NCBI RefSeq assembly: GCF_000208745.1
Contig: NC_030855.1
Location: 18,492,391 to 18,556,390, forward strand
DNA from: Theobroma cacao
Taxonomy: Eukaryota > Streptophyta > Magnoliopsida > Malvales > Malvaceae
DNA: 64,000 bases
Direction: 5' to 3'
Shown here piece after piece: positions 1 through 11,284 of this stretch (its first letter is position 1; every line of letters begins with the position of its first letter). Made by a program: the position numbers and the translations under genes. Below the pieces are notes generated by a model. The model was not told the DNA's origin, did no database searches, and saw only the letters and a list, made by a program, of their open reading frames with translations.

Positions 1-395
1 TCAGTTAATTCATTTCCTTGCACCCTTTCAAGTGCTAAAAGCAGAAAGGCCCTTCCATTAGAAGCATACCTCCAGCTTAATTATCAGCAATAAATATACA
101 TTTGCATGACTTCGTTTTCTTAGCCACTAAGCACCAGCAATGTGCTTGAAGAATAAACATTAATAGTAAATCTCCCCTAAATAGCTGAGCACAATATAGA
201 AATCTTCAAATCCAAACAGCTAAACTAAAGGAGCAGCCACACAAAAGAAATGCTTGGGAACCATCCAAACCATGTTCATAAAAACTATCTGTTTATTTAA
301 CATACTACCAAATTTGACATAACAAGTCAAAAAAATAATAAATAAAAACCCACATATTCAATTACCCTATTTAAGAGTAAGAATTTTATGCTTAC

Positions 396-3271
396 CAAAA
401 GAACTGGGATGTTGGTTTTTTTTGCAAACCGCAGCAAAGCTGATGTGCATTCCCTAACCTGTCATTGACTAAATAGTGTCACTCCTTAGCAAAAATACTG
501 CCCTCACAGCAACTGAGAATTAAACACCCCCACTCCCTAAAAGACACACACAAGTATATTGTTCTATAAAACTTTTTATATAGCCATTGCTAACAACTTA
601 ACAGGGAAACTGGTTGAACTTTATGTGAAAAATAGGATTACTTAAGGAAGTACAAAACATTACAAAGAGAAAATGGTTTATGTAGTGCTAACGATTTTAA
701 CATATAAGGCTCAGAACTAAGTCAATCCGTACGTAATGCCAAAGGGTAAGGACAAAAGGAATCCATAAAGGTTATGGTGCAAAAATATTCCAACCTGTGA
801 GAGACCTCCAGCACTTCCAGTAACTTCCTTTAAATACACCGTTTGAATTGAATCAACAATTAGAGCCCGAGGCGAGAGGGGCTGAATTTTCATCAATATG
901 TCCTGAAAGGCAGCAATTCCACCAATTATTTTAAGATTCACCAACTGGTTAGCTGTACAAGGAAAATCATCCATTTCATTTCCAATATGGTAGATCACCA
1001 ATACTCTTTCAATCTGGAAGATAAATGGACAAAACAGCTAAGAGGGGGAAAATTTTAAGAAAAAGATTTCGCAATTATACGCAGTCAATTGATTGAAGAT
1101 GAAACTTGGTGCAACAGGAAGGCTGCTTGATATGAGAGGAGGTCATAGGTTCAGGTTGCAGATACAGCCTCACCAAAAAGCAGGCATATGGCTGCATGTA
1201 TCCATCCCTCCCAATATCACACAATGTCAATCCTCATGCACTAGGCTCATTTTAGACCTAGCAAAGAGCCTTTTTCAGTTTGCTCATACCAGAAAACCTA
1301 ATGTTTCAGACTCTCCCTGCTCCTCCAGATAGATCCTGCCACCCTTTTGCAGTGAAAAGATGTGGCTGCATCTTTCTAAGCATTTCAAGTAATTGAGTAA
1401 GTAATTTTAAGCTTTTCTAGGTGATTGAGTAAGTAATTTTAAGCTTTTGAAGTAATCGAATTAATAACTGAGTCATGGTAATTTAAAACAGAAAAAGCTT
1501 ACTTTTCACGGTAGATCCAGTAGTAGCAGAAAAATATATTACTACTCCTTTAATAAAAGAGAAACCAAAAGGGCCAATAAGATCATATTGACAGAATTAT
1601 GAGTCAACAAGTGGTGTAAAGAATAACAGATAGATGATGATAAGCAAAATTAGTGAAAATAAATTCAGAATCATATACCTCAATATCCGTTCCAGAGTAT
1701 AGGAAAAGATCATTTGCTCCAATCTTCATGCGTTCAGCTCTGCTGCTAATTTGTTCAACACTCTGACACAAGGAAGCCACAAATGAATTTTAACACTCTA
1801 ACTTACCAAGTTAATATCATCATGCTGGCATATTCACGGAAAAACAGGCGTTGTCTTAATAGTGCTAAGGTCAATGACTTATCTATATGTGCAATGTAGT
1901 AAAGCTTGGAGAGCTGACCAGTATGAGGCTTCACGAAAACAAACCTCTTCGCCAGAGACATATACTACAGAAGCAGGTTCATCTGAGTCTTGCCCCTCAG
2001 CAATTAAAGCAGCCATCTATAGAGTAAGAAGAGAATTTAACATCATAAGACAGCTATTGCCAAGAAAAGAATGTCAACATGAGTTGACAACAGAAGAGTA
2101 TCCTTTCTTAAAAAAGATAAGAGAAAGAAGAACGGACACCCTCAAATGCTGCAAACTTGTACCTGCAACAGTAAGGTACTCTTTCCAACACCAGGATCAC
2201 CACCAATCAAAACCAATGAACCTTTAAACCAGAAAATTATACACAAATGGAATAAGCTTTCATTAACTCAACATATCAAATTTAAGCAATTATTTAAGAT
2301 GCATTCAGACCACATTATCATGTTTTTCTTTCTTTTCCAAACTTTTTAGAGGCAATAATTTCAAAATTAATCAACAGAAAGATTATGAACATGAACCAAA
2401 CCTGGAACAAGGCCACCACCAAGCACCCTAGCAACTTCATTACCAAAGGGTCCAAGCCTACATATTACCAAACAAAAACATGTATTGATATATATACCTA
2501 AATAGAATGTTTTCAAATTCTTTAACTTTGGGGGAAAAAAAAAGGAACTTACAGTGGAATCCGGTAATCCATCTTCTTAATCCCACAGTTAACATCCATC
2601 AATCTAACCGGTTCCACATCCCCTGCATCCTTTGGGAGCCAAGACCGCAACACAGTTTCCGAAAATTCTAACCCTCTGTTCTTAGTCTCTCCTTCCGTAA
2701 ACCTCTTCATCGTCCCAGAACGATCACAAGAACGGCAAACTCCCCACCACTGTCCATCTGAGTATCCACAATCCTCACAAACCCACCTAACTTTACCTTT
2801 CCCTTTCTTCTTATTCCCAACTATGTCCAGTCCCAACCCATTAACCGAAAACGTCTTCTTTCGGCTCATCCCATCAGTGTTCTCCTTGGGAGAATAACGA
2901 GCCCTATCGTTAGAACCTGAGAATCCCTTGTGGATTTTGGTTCCATTGCTCCAATTAGCATTTTTGGCCTTCCCATAAGTCCTCTCAGTCTCGAAATCCG
3001 CATTTTCTTCGTCTCCGGAACCCGACTCCACGTCCTGGTTAGTGCTTTTCTGTTTGCTGCTACGGATGGAGAGCTCACCGGTAAGTGGCTCGTAGACGGT
3101 CCACACACGAGGGGTTTTGTCGGTTCCATCGGTTTCAGGGAAATTTAGAGCGAACCGGGGGTTGGTTAAGTGGAAATGGCGGGAAAGGAAGGAGATGGAA
3201 ATAGGGATTCTGGTGGGATTAAGGAGAAGGAAGTGTTTATGGGTGTAGTAAATTGATCTTATAGCTTTCAT
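396..3271 (-). CDS. RadA/Sms-like DNA repair ATPase, 5' part (3' exons outside window)
   Basis: This is a plant homologue of bacterial RadA/Sms, a RecA-related ATPase that processes recombination intermediates. Seven minus-strand exons fit one frame with GT-AG introns: 3271-2553, 2457-2402, 2221-2163, 2016-1945, 1762-1679, 902-795 and 458-396, giving 387 codons. Residues 165-182 hold a C4 zinc finger (CxxC, ten residues, CxxC) typical of RadA. Exon 3 encodes the Walker A motif GGDPGVGKST and exon 4 ends in the Walker B-like VVYVSGEE. Exons 5-7 carry SVEQISSRAERMKIG, the segment leading to IVDSIQTVY, and ECTSALLRFAKKTN, all family hallmarks. The N-terminus before the zinc finger is rich in Arg and Ser and lacks bacterial homology, so organelle targeting is inferred. 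After exon 7 the expected GHVTK segment is not found down to base 1, so the RadA-specific C-terminus and Lon-like domain must lie outside the window. The start is the first Met of the long first exon. Confidence 0.93.
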
Positions 3272-3721
3272 TTCTATGATTTTGCATAAGAGAAACTGTG
3301 AAGTAGCCTGGGAATGCGAGGGAGAGAGGGATTTTCTCTGTTTCTAGAGCAGGCTTTAGCTTAAGGTTTTGGCGGAAGATTGAAATGACAGAGAAGAGAA
3401 CCCCGCCAAGTTTTAAACAAGGTGCTTAAGATCTTGCTTCCAACTTCTAACAGCCCAATGTCCTTAACGCTCAATTCCCATGTCTTTCTGAAGCAAAATG
3501 CAGTAAAACTTAAGTCCAGCACCAAATACTCACTCTGTCAACCCAAATTACTTGAAAATGTCACTAACAATTTAAATTCACTTCCATCAATATTTGAAGC
3601 ATAGAGTATTGACTAAAAAATAATTTATGGATTAAGGTTACAAATGACCAACAAAATCTTATTTCTCTCACATTTTTGATCATTTATGGAACAATTTCTT
3701 CCCTTCTTCATTGGTCCAGAT
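3272..3721. other. 5' flank of the RadA-like gene
   Basis: This stretch holds the presumed 5' UTR and promoter of the minus-strand RadA-like gene. I saw no clear TATA box and no other coding sequence here. Confidence 0.4.
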
Positions 3722-3850
3722 TTAAAAGTTTGGACCAGCTGCGAGGATCTCCTCAGTCAGCTTGTTGTCCTCGCCAATCTTGTAGTTGGTGAAGGTCTCA
3801 TAGCTGCTCTTCGACAGGCCAGCCAATTTAAACAGTGTGTCCTTATATGC
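3722..3850 (-). pseudogene. phosphoenolpyruvate carboxykinase, C-terminal fragment (last ~43 codons)
   Basis: On the minus strand one frame reads [17 protein letters not shown], then [11 protein letters not shown] and [12 protein letters not shown], followed by a stop at 3724-3722. This matches the C-terminal end of plant ATP-dependent PEP carboxykinase (oxaloacetate + ATP to PEP, cytosolic, gluconeogenesis), whose bacterial relatives also end in an AAGP-type tail. No exon lies directly upstream; the matching upstream piece is 1.75 kb away at 5607-5838. The fragment has no promoter or start and is non-functional. The identification rests on recalled family sequence; a protein search would settle it. 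Confidence 0.8.
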
Positions 3851-3897
3851 ACTGGGGATCCAAAATTTTGTACGAGCATGAATAAAGAGTAATTATA

Positions 3898-4310
3898 CAA
3901 AGCCGTGAATCCGATCAATGCTTTCATTCGGATTAAAAATTAATTATTTTTAAAATAAAATTAAATTATAACATAAAATTTTATTAACAATTTGAATATA
4001 TATTTTTAAATTTATCAATATAAATAGACATAAAGCATAAATAAAAATAAATATTGAGTTTCTACATTAAGTATTGTAAGCTATGCTTAACATGTTTTTA
4101 TATTTTCAAATTCATCAATAATTAAATTCGTATTAATATTTTTAACAATTACTTTATAGCTATTTAATTTGAAAAAGTAAAATAACATTATTGAAGTTTT
4201 TTAATTTTTTATGTTAGCATATGACATATTACATAATTGCTTAAATTAAAACAACAAATTATAAGAAAAATTAAAGTAAAAAATTATACTCTTAAAGTAA
4301 TTAAGGATAC
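3898..4310. repeat. dispersed repeat, copy 1 (second copy at 38601-39035)
   Basis: About 400 bp aligns by eye with 38601-39035 in the same orientation. Both copies share an attcgga word followed by ttaat, a ttaaattcatcaatataaat-like stretch, a tattttcaaattcatc word and an ending of aaaaattatactctt. The copies are clearly diverged and AT-rich, and no coding sequence is visible. It is probably part of a transposable element of unknown class. Confidence 0.65.
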
Positions 4311-4780
4311 GTTTGTTTTGAAGTAAAATATTTTTCAAAAAACATTTTTAAGACTTATAATTGTTTGAAAGACAAAATATTGATTTCAAATATAAAACAT
4401 TTTACAAGTCAATAAGGGTGACCACGTAAAATGTCTTATGGTCTTGAAAGGCGTAAGACATTTTTCAGAGAACAACAAAAACACTTTTATACTAAACCTA
4501 TAATATATTAATATTTAACTTAAAATATTAAAATAATAAAAAATATTAATATTTAACTTTAAAAAATAATTTAAAATATTAATGTTTAAATTATACAATA
4601 CTATTAAAATTAAAAAAAAGTTTAATGAAATCATTCAATGCATAAATTTTTTATTTATAAATTGAACAAATCTTACTAATAATTATAATAACAATATTTC
4701 AATGATCGTCATTTGATGAATACACATTTAAAATAAGTTTAAATCTTAAAAATATATAATAAAAAATATTTTAATGAATC

Positions 4781-5356
4781 NNNNNNNNNNNNNNNNNNNN
4801 NNNNNNNNNNNNNNNNNNNNNNNNNNNNNNNNNNNNNNNNNNNNNNNNNNNNNNNNNNNNNNNNNNNNNNNNNNNNNNNNNNNNNNNNNNNNNNNNNNNN
4901 NNNNNNNNNNNNNNNNNNNNNNNNNNNNNNNNNNNNNNNNNNNNNNNNNNNNNNNNNNNNNNNNNNNNNNNNNNNNNNNNNNNNNNNNNNNNNNNNNNNN
5001 NNNNNNNNNNNNNNNNNNNNNNNNNNNNNNNNNNNNNNNNNNNNNNNNNNNNNNNNNNNNNNNNNNNNNNNNNNNNNNNNNNNNNNNNNNNNNNNNNNNN
5101 NNNNNNNNNNNNNNNNNNNNNNNNNNNNNNNNNNNNNNNNNNNNNNNNNNNNNNNNNNNNNNNNNNNNNNNNNNNNNNNNNNNNNNNNNNNNNNNNNNNN
5201 NNNNNNNNNNNNNNNNNNNNNNNNNNNNNNNNNNNNNNNNNNNNNNNNNNNNNNNNNNNNNNNNNNNNNNNNNNNNNNNNNNNNNNNNNNNNNNNNNNNN
5301 NNNNNNNNNNNNNNNNNNNNNNNNNNNNNNNNNNNNNNNNNNNNNNNNNNNNNNNN
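4781..5356. other. assembly gap (run of N)
   Basis: There are 576 undetermined bases. Nothing can be said about their content, and the true length may differ. Confidence 1.
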
Positions 5357-5606
5357 TTTTAAAAAAATTAAAAAAATTAATTCAAATTTAGATTTACTCT
5401 ATAAAAAAATAATTTTAAATTTTAGATCTCAAAGAAATTGAGTCAAGCTTCTAAAATTTAACATAAATGACTTACCACTATAACAAGCTAATTTTCATTT
5501 GAATTAAATAGAAGTGATAAATTTATATATTTATAATTTTATACTTATAAAAATTTAAAAAATAAAAATTGAAGGGCGGACGTCACCCTCTCTGCCTCCG
5601 CCACGG

Positions 5607-5838
5607 CTTGTATGCCTTCTTGTCAGCCCAAGCATTCCGTGGACGCAAGGCACTCCTTCAATCTCAGTGGGGATCTCTAGCCCAAACACGTCAGTTTTCT
5701 GGTAAGTTGCATTCAAGAGGCTGCCAGAGTGAATGGCACCAATGATTTTCGGGGTGTAAGGTAACTTGATACGGCTTCCATAGCCTTCCACCAGACCAGC
5801 CTGTGTTGACAAGGCATCCTGTTGCCATAGTAGGGTGC
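5607..5838 (-). pseudogene. phosphoenolpyruvate carboxykinase, penultimate fragment with frameshifts
   Basis: The minus strand reads, across three frames, [10 protein letters not shown], then [36 protein letters not shown] and IPTEIEGVP, then [11 protein letters not shown]. These match the conserved region of plant PEP carboxykinase just before the fragment at 3722-3850, and both pieces share the AYK junction. One frameshift lies near 5775 (after the GG of WSGG) and another near 5640 (after GVP). Homology stops near 5838. The two pieces are therefore one degraded gene end, not a functional gene. Confidence 0.8.
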
Positions 5839-7239
5839 AACGTGATTACTTGTTATTTTATATATAATTATTATTATTTAAAAATAAATAAAAAATAAGC
5901 ATTGATACACAACTAGATATTAATATGTATGAAAGTACAGATGTAGAAATTTTTTTTATTGATGAAAGCATAAATTTTAAGGCATTATATTTCTATATTG
6001 TAATAATCCGTTTTAAATAATTTTTTTATATAAATAATATTTATAATTTTATGTAGTAATATATCAAACAAGAATCGTAATTCAAATTAAGAAGTAAGCA
6101 CAATTGCAATAAAATCTAACCTTATTTCTAAATTGACATTTTAAATGTTTTATTATTATTCAATTAATGAAATGAATATTTTACTCATTATACTTATAAA
6201 TTGTCATTTTTTATTTTAAATAATTTTTAATTATTATATAAAAATATTTACAAAAGGATTGAAATTTAAACTAAGAAATAGACATAATTTTTAAATAGGT
6301 AAAATCCAATTTTATTTTTAAATTGTCATTTTAAATATTATTTAGTATAAATATTGATGAGCTTTATCCAATTTGTAAATAAAAATTCTAATTGTTTTGA
6401 ATAACTTTCATTAGAAATATTTTTCTTAATTTCAAAATTATTGAATAATTTATAAATTAATATTATAAAATTAATTAAACTATTTATACTATAAATTTTA
6501 TATTTTAAAATAATTATAAATATTATTATATAATTATTATTATAATAATCTATCTACATTAAAAGTTGTCCCTAAATAAGCTAGTTAGTCGACACTTACG
6601 TAGCCTAACTGTTTGACACATGGTAACTTGATTTGGACTGAATAGTCCTTAGGACATGTGTGGTATTTTGTTATTCATTGAGGGTGTTTGTTTGATATTT
6701 TTACTGGTGAGGTTTTGGGTATTTCGAAGGATGTTGAGGATGATTTTATCTATTTACGTTTACTTCAACATATTACTTAGTAATATAGATTTTTTAAAAA
6801 TATATATATTTTTTCATATTAATTTATTAATTAAAGGAACATATTGCTTCAACATATTACTTAATAATATAGATTTTGTTTGTTTATGGTGTTCTTTTAT
6901 TTAGTTTTTCTTTAAGTTATAGAAATTAGTTGTTGGGTTTCCTTCTTTCCTTCTTATTTTTTATCTATTTTTGTTTTTTTTAATGTTTTTGGATTTAGAG
7001 ATTTTAGGTTGTATGTAATTGATTTTGGCTTTTGTTCCTCATTGTGATTTTTTTATTTGTTCCTCATTGATGATTGTATGTTATTTGTTTTATTTTGTTT
7101 GGTTATCATTATTAATTTTGAAGGTATTTTATTTATGTTAATGTTTAAGCCATCTTAAACGGGAGACTATAAAAGGCATGATTTGTTAAAAAGGAAAAAA
7201 AAAGAAAATGAAAAGTTGAAACATAATAAATGGGTATTT
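5839..7239. other. AT-rich intergenic DNA
   Basis: No gene is recognised. The stretch is strongly AT-rich, with several aattgtcattttaaat-like words between 6130 and 6340. A direct repeat of about 29 bp (tcaacatattactta and following) occurs at about 6765 and again at about 6849. A short open frame at 6656-6904 has membrane-like, low-complexity composition and no recognised homology. Confidence 0.5.
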
Positions 7240-7510
7240 TTTTTGTGAGTTTTGATATTGAATTCTTTATTTAGTTTTTTTCTCTTTTTAATTTTTTGTT
7301 ATTCATTCTTAATGTTTTATTTCTTTATTGATAATATTTACAATTTTGTCTAATTTTTCAGAAAAATTGTCATACAAGTAAACATTAACTACCCATTGTT
7401 GTTATTTTTTTTATGCATGAATTTTTTTGTTTTTTAAGTTGATACGATTTTTGGATTAATATCTTGGAATGCAATTGATTAGTGTTGTTTTATTTTGTTG
7501 TACAATCATG
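7240..7510 (+). repeat. direct repeat, copy A (copy B at 8698-8945)
   Basis: About 270 bp aligns by eye with 8698-8945. Shared words in order are gagttttga, ttttaattttttgtta or its variant, aattgtcatacaagtaaa versus aattgtcatataagtaaa, tttatgcatgaattttt, and gatacgatttttgga versus gatgtagtttttgga. The two copies are about 1.46 kb apart and could be worn LTRs or an old tandem duplication. No gene is present. Confidence 0.55.
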
Positions 7511-7861
7511 ATTTTTATCGGTTTAAGATAACTTCCAATTACAATTGTTTTAAAGGTATTTTATATATTGTTCTTATTTAATTTCTTAATTTCTAGATCT
7601 TCTGTTTATTCAAATTTTTATTATTTGGGTTCTTTATTATTTTTATTCTTATAATGTTGTTGCTTCCATATAGAAACTAAAAGCCTTTCATCAAAGTTTT
7701 TAAATTTTTTTTATTTTTATCTTATATGATTAGGTGTATAGTTATACTATTCTATTGTAGAAAATAATTTACTTGCACTTTTACTCAGGTTGTATCAATT
7801 ATTGGCTTCTTTTACCTATTACTCATCTTATTTCATATACATCATATAAGTTTATTTTTAA

Positions 7862-8450
7862 GGGTAAAATGCCTTTATCTCCTTCAATTTTAATCAAAAT
7901 TACACAGAAGTCCATTAATTTTCAAAATGAACACTTCGCCCCAAAAATATATTTTTTGCTGGACATGTAAATCCAGTCATTAGTCAAGCGTTAATATTTC
8001 CATCGACTTGCTGATGTGGCAAGAGTAAAAAGATAATTTTACCTTTGATTAATTTTCAAAATTATTATTTATTATTTTTTTATTAATTAAAAAAAAACTT
8101 TGGCAAGCTCGATCAAGACTCCCAAGAAAGCACCAGATCACCTGTGCTTCCCAAAGAGAGCCCAATAGGGCTCGATTTGGGGCTTCTTAAGGGAGACCTG
8201 TGCTTCCCTCTATTGCGAGAATCGATCTAGTGCTTCCCTCCCTTGGGAGCATTGGGTGGTGCTCGTTTCTCTTGTTTTTTTAATTTTTTGAAATATAATA
8301 ATAATTTTTAAATTAATAAAAAAAGACATATTAGTTTTTACCTAATCTTTGTAAATAGTATTTGTATTTTTAAGATAGAGTGTCTATTTTGAAAACTAAT
8401 GGATCCACTTAAAATTTCGATTACAACTTAAAGAGTTGAGATATTTTACC
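7862..8450 (+). mobile_element. MULE-like miniature inverted-repeat element, complete, with 10-bp TSD
   Basis: The ends are inverted repeats of about 75-80 bp: the left end begins GGGTAAAATGCC and the complement of the right end begins GGTAAAATATC. Both ends then share taatc-aaatt and tccatta-ttttcaaaat words. The element is flanked by perfect 10-bp direct repeats ttatttttaa at 7852-7861 and 8451-8460. Long terminal inverted repeats with a 9-10 bp duplication indicate a Mutator-like non-autonomous element. It has no transposase. The interior (about 8098-8275) is GC-rich with repeated gtgcttccc words and the palindrome ctcccttgggag at 8238-8249. A second member lies at 62333-63029. Confidence 0.85.
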
Positions 8451-8697
8451 TTATTTTTAATTATCTTTTGAGTAAGAATATGCTTTTTACTAGAAATATA
8501 TTCCTTAATTTACATGTTTGTCATTATTATTTTGCTATATGTTTATTTTTCCACTTATTTGATTATTTTTTGTAATTACTTTCTTAATATTCAAAAATAT
8601 CTTAAATAAATGTATTTTTACAAAATATATTATTAGTCCATCATTCACTTTATAATTGTATATTATTGATAAAATATTATCAAGTTGCAGATTTAGT

Positions 8698-8945
8698 GAG
8701 TTTTGAGATTTGTTTATTTTTTTTCTTTTTTTAATTTTTTACTATGCTTTCTATTATTGTTAAATTTTTTTATTGATTACATTTATAATTTTATCCTTTT
8801 TTTTGAGAAAAAATTGTCATATAAGTAAATATGAACTACTCGTGGGTTTTTTTTATGCATGAATTTTTGGTTTTTAAAATTGATGTAGTTTTTGGACTAG
8901 TTTTCAAAAATGTAATTGAATAGTATTGTTTTAATTTTACAATTT
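8698..8945 (+). repeat. direct repeat, copy B (copy A at 7240-7510)
   Basis: This is the second copy of the diverged repeat described at 7240. The miniature element at 7862-8450 sits between the copies, so it is not part of the repeated unit. Pyrimidine-rich low-complexity sequence follows. Confidence 0.55.
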
Positions 8946-9581
8946 TTTTTGTTTCTCTTCATAGAATTGTTTGTCCTTTTCTTCTTTAGTTTTTTAGTTT
9001 TAGTTTTTCTCTTTATCCCTTCCTTCCTCATTTTCTTTGTTTTTCTTCTTTTGCTTCTTTTTGTTTTCTCAACTTATTTATCTTTCGAACCAAATCTCTA
9101 ATTCTTTTACTATATTTATTATTTTTGTTTTCGCTTTAAATTTTTTTGCATGTAACTAATTTATATATATTTAATTTTTTAACTTATTTTGTTTTTAATT
9201 TGAGAAACAACACCATTAGAGAAATTTGATTTGTGTTTTCAATACGATAGAAGTTTTCAAGTTAACTCACAAATAACCATCAAAATATCTATTGATTTTT
9301 TGACATTTATTTTTACAAATTACAATGTAATTTCATATTTGTAAATAATACATTGATTTACCATTTGTTTTTAAGTATTAATCTTTATTATTAATATAAT
9401 TTAATTTTATATTTTATTCATACATCAAATGATTATGTTCTGAATGCATAGTACAGATTACACTCTAATATAAATAAAAAAACAAGTATTAAGCTAACAC
9501 AGGCAACAACAAAAATCACTTAAAATTAAATGTATATATTTAATAGGAGCAAAACAAAAAAGTTAAGTTAATTACAAAATT
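8946..9581. other. AT- and pyrimidine-rich intergenic DNA
   Basis: No gene is supported. The open frame 8916-9101 is a Phe/Leu run made by TTT/CTT low-complexity sequence. Confidence 0.5.
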
Positions 9582-9689
9582 TTAATTTTGGTAAGGAATA
9601 GCATCAATCAAACTTGTTTTGGATTCATAGATTTCTTGTGTTTCTTCATTTGCTTTCCACCTCCCAGGAATACCAACTTCTGCTTTCAT
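9582..9689 (-). other. short unassigned open frame, possible gene remnant
   Basis: A 35-codon minus-strand frame starts MKAEVGIPGRWKANEE and ends IDAIPYQN before a stop. Its composition (balanced, polar, GC above surroundings) looks more protein-like than the flanking AT-rich DNA, but I do not recognise a family. It may belong to the same broken unit as the frame at 14611-14739, which the copia element interrupts. Confidence 0.25.
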
Positions 9690-9938
9690 TTGTCATTTAT
9701 TAGCACTTGTTTTTCATGGAACATTTGATTACACCACCTTGTCTTCCATCTCAAGGGACTGGACGAATCACTTGGTAATGTTGTTCTGGAGTAGATGGGT
9801 TCAATGATTGGTCAAGGGGTGAAACTTTGATTGGGTACAAACAAGTGCGAAAAAGCTAACGATCAGGAGCGATTTCCAGGCGGCACTCTAAGATGCAGAG
9901 AAAAGAGAGGGGAAGGACTCGGAGGCTACCGTCAAAAC
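9690..9938. other. left flank of copia element 1
   Basis: This unique-looking flank has moderate GC. It includes the target duplication aaaac at 9934-9938. On the minus strand it continues, across the insertion, a frame that starts at 14739. No gene family is recognised. Confidence 0.4.
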
Positions 9939-10753
9939 TGTTGGTGCATACGGGGGGTTTTTTATACGGTATTCAAGAATATGCAAAATTGGCTGCAAGA
10001 CGAGCCTTTCAAATTGACGTCTATGTTTAAGACTTATTTCACCCTCACCACTCGGTATGCAAAGGGGAATAATGCGAATAGTCTCACGGATACAATGAAG
10101 GCAATGTCTAACTTTTATATTGCACTTACGAAGTAGATCGCTAGATACACCTGAGGGTTTGCAAAGTTGTTTGGCCTTAGAACCAACTTTCTACAGCAAG
10201 TAGATTATAAGGAATTCGAAATATCTTGAAGATGGTGGGAACTTTAAGTGTTTATGTTTATAATAAAACATAACACTTATCTTGCCCTTCACTTTTCTGC
10301 TCTTGTTTTTCTCTGAATTTTTGGTGTGTCAAAATGGTTGGCACCAAGCCCTTTATATAAGCTTCAAAGTGTCTTTTCTTCAAGAACACAATCCTTTCAT
10401 AAAGACACATTTTTGTCTAAAAAGCATCTTTATGATTTTTGTCAACACAACTTTTAGACATAGTTATTGTTTCAATTAGTCATCTTTTGAATAGATAACT
10501 ATTCATCCCATAAATTATAACCTTTAAGTTATAACTTGAAACAATAACTTTTCACTTTAACTTTTGAGCAATTGTGTCTTTTCAATCATATCTCCTAACT
10601 TTTTGATGTCATTTTCCAAGAGACATAACCATTCACATGAAAATATGTTTATATTTAATAGATACATTATGTCACTTTTCGTGACATAACTTTTGAGCTA
10701 ATGATAGCTTTTCATAATGTAAAATAACCTTTAATTTTGAAAATACACCAACA
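9939..10753 (-). repeat. copia element 1, 3' LTR
   Basis: This 815-bp LTR has an inverted TGTTGGTG/CACCAACA end pair and is homologous along its length to 13800-14610. A TATA-like ttatata lies near 10352 (promoter on the minus strand). Confidence 0.92.
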
Positions 10754-11284
10754 ATCTCCCACCATTTTCAAAATTTCCAAATACTAATAACTTTGGGAAA
10801 CTTGTGCATAAATAAGGTATCCCGTAGATTTGAACCTTCACTTAGTGAGTGTGGTTGGTTCTAGTCTGAATTGAGTGGTTGATCAAGCATTGAACCATCG
10901 ATTCTTCATTGACTAGTCAGGTCACTAAACACACACAAGCTTCCTTGCTCACATTATATCTAGTTTTGCCAACACGTTTATGGCCATGTGTTTTGCATCC
11001 ATTCATGAGTGCTGTCAGAGTCAAGCCTTTAACTCTTAGAAGTGGCCACATTTCCACTCATATAGGTAGCCCCTATCGAAAGTACCCCGTAATTATAGTA
11101 CTTCAACATATACATGTTATGGGTCTATTAAGAACTTTTTGTTCAACCTTACCTTACACATTAAGGGAACCAAACACTATACATCTTGGGATGAAAAATA
11201 TTTTTTAGTGCTTGCAATCACCATGTGGTAGCAGTACCCAAGACTTGTAGGTCAGTCACAAGTGTCGAGGTGAGCTCCCACCAT

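Larger units (their letters stand above)
3851..5606. mobile_element. AT-rich insertion splitting the PEPCK pseudogene (contains assembly gap)
   Basis: This block separates two PEPCK pieces that are contiguous in the protein. Both borders carry near-identical nine-base words, cttatatgc at 3842-3850 and cttgtatgc at 5607-5615, as expected of a diverged 9-bp target duplication. No terminal inverted repeat or LTR end is visible. The left part (3898-4310) is homologous to 38601-39035. The centre is an assembly gap, so the element class cannot be read. A transposon insertion is inferred; a deletion and rearrangement could also explain it. Confidence 0.45.

Noticed and set aside
3686..3892. Plus-strand open frame of 68 codons
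   Set aside because: It is antisense to the PEP carboxykinase C-terminal fragment, which has the recognisable protein text on the minus strand.
4774..5391. Long open frame across the N run
   Set aside because: It consists almost wholly of undetermined bases, so it has no coding evidence.
8916..9101. Phe/Leu-rich open frame
   Set aside because: It is a product of TTT/CTT low-complexity DNA with no homology or gene context.
9831..10136. 101-codon plus frame and a similar one at 13802-13996
   Set aside because: Both are mostly translations of the copia LTR in the non-coding direction, and their similarity simply reflects the LTR pair.
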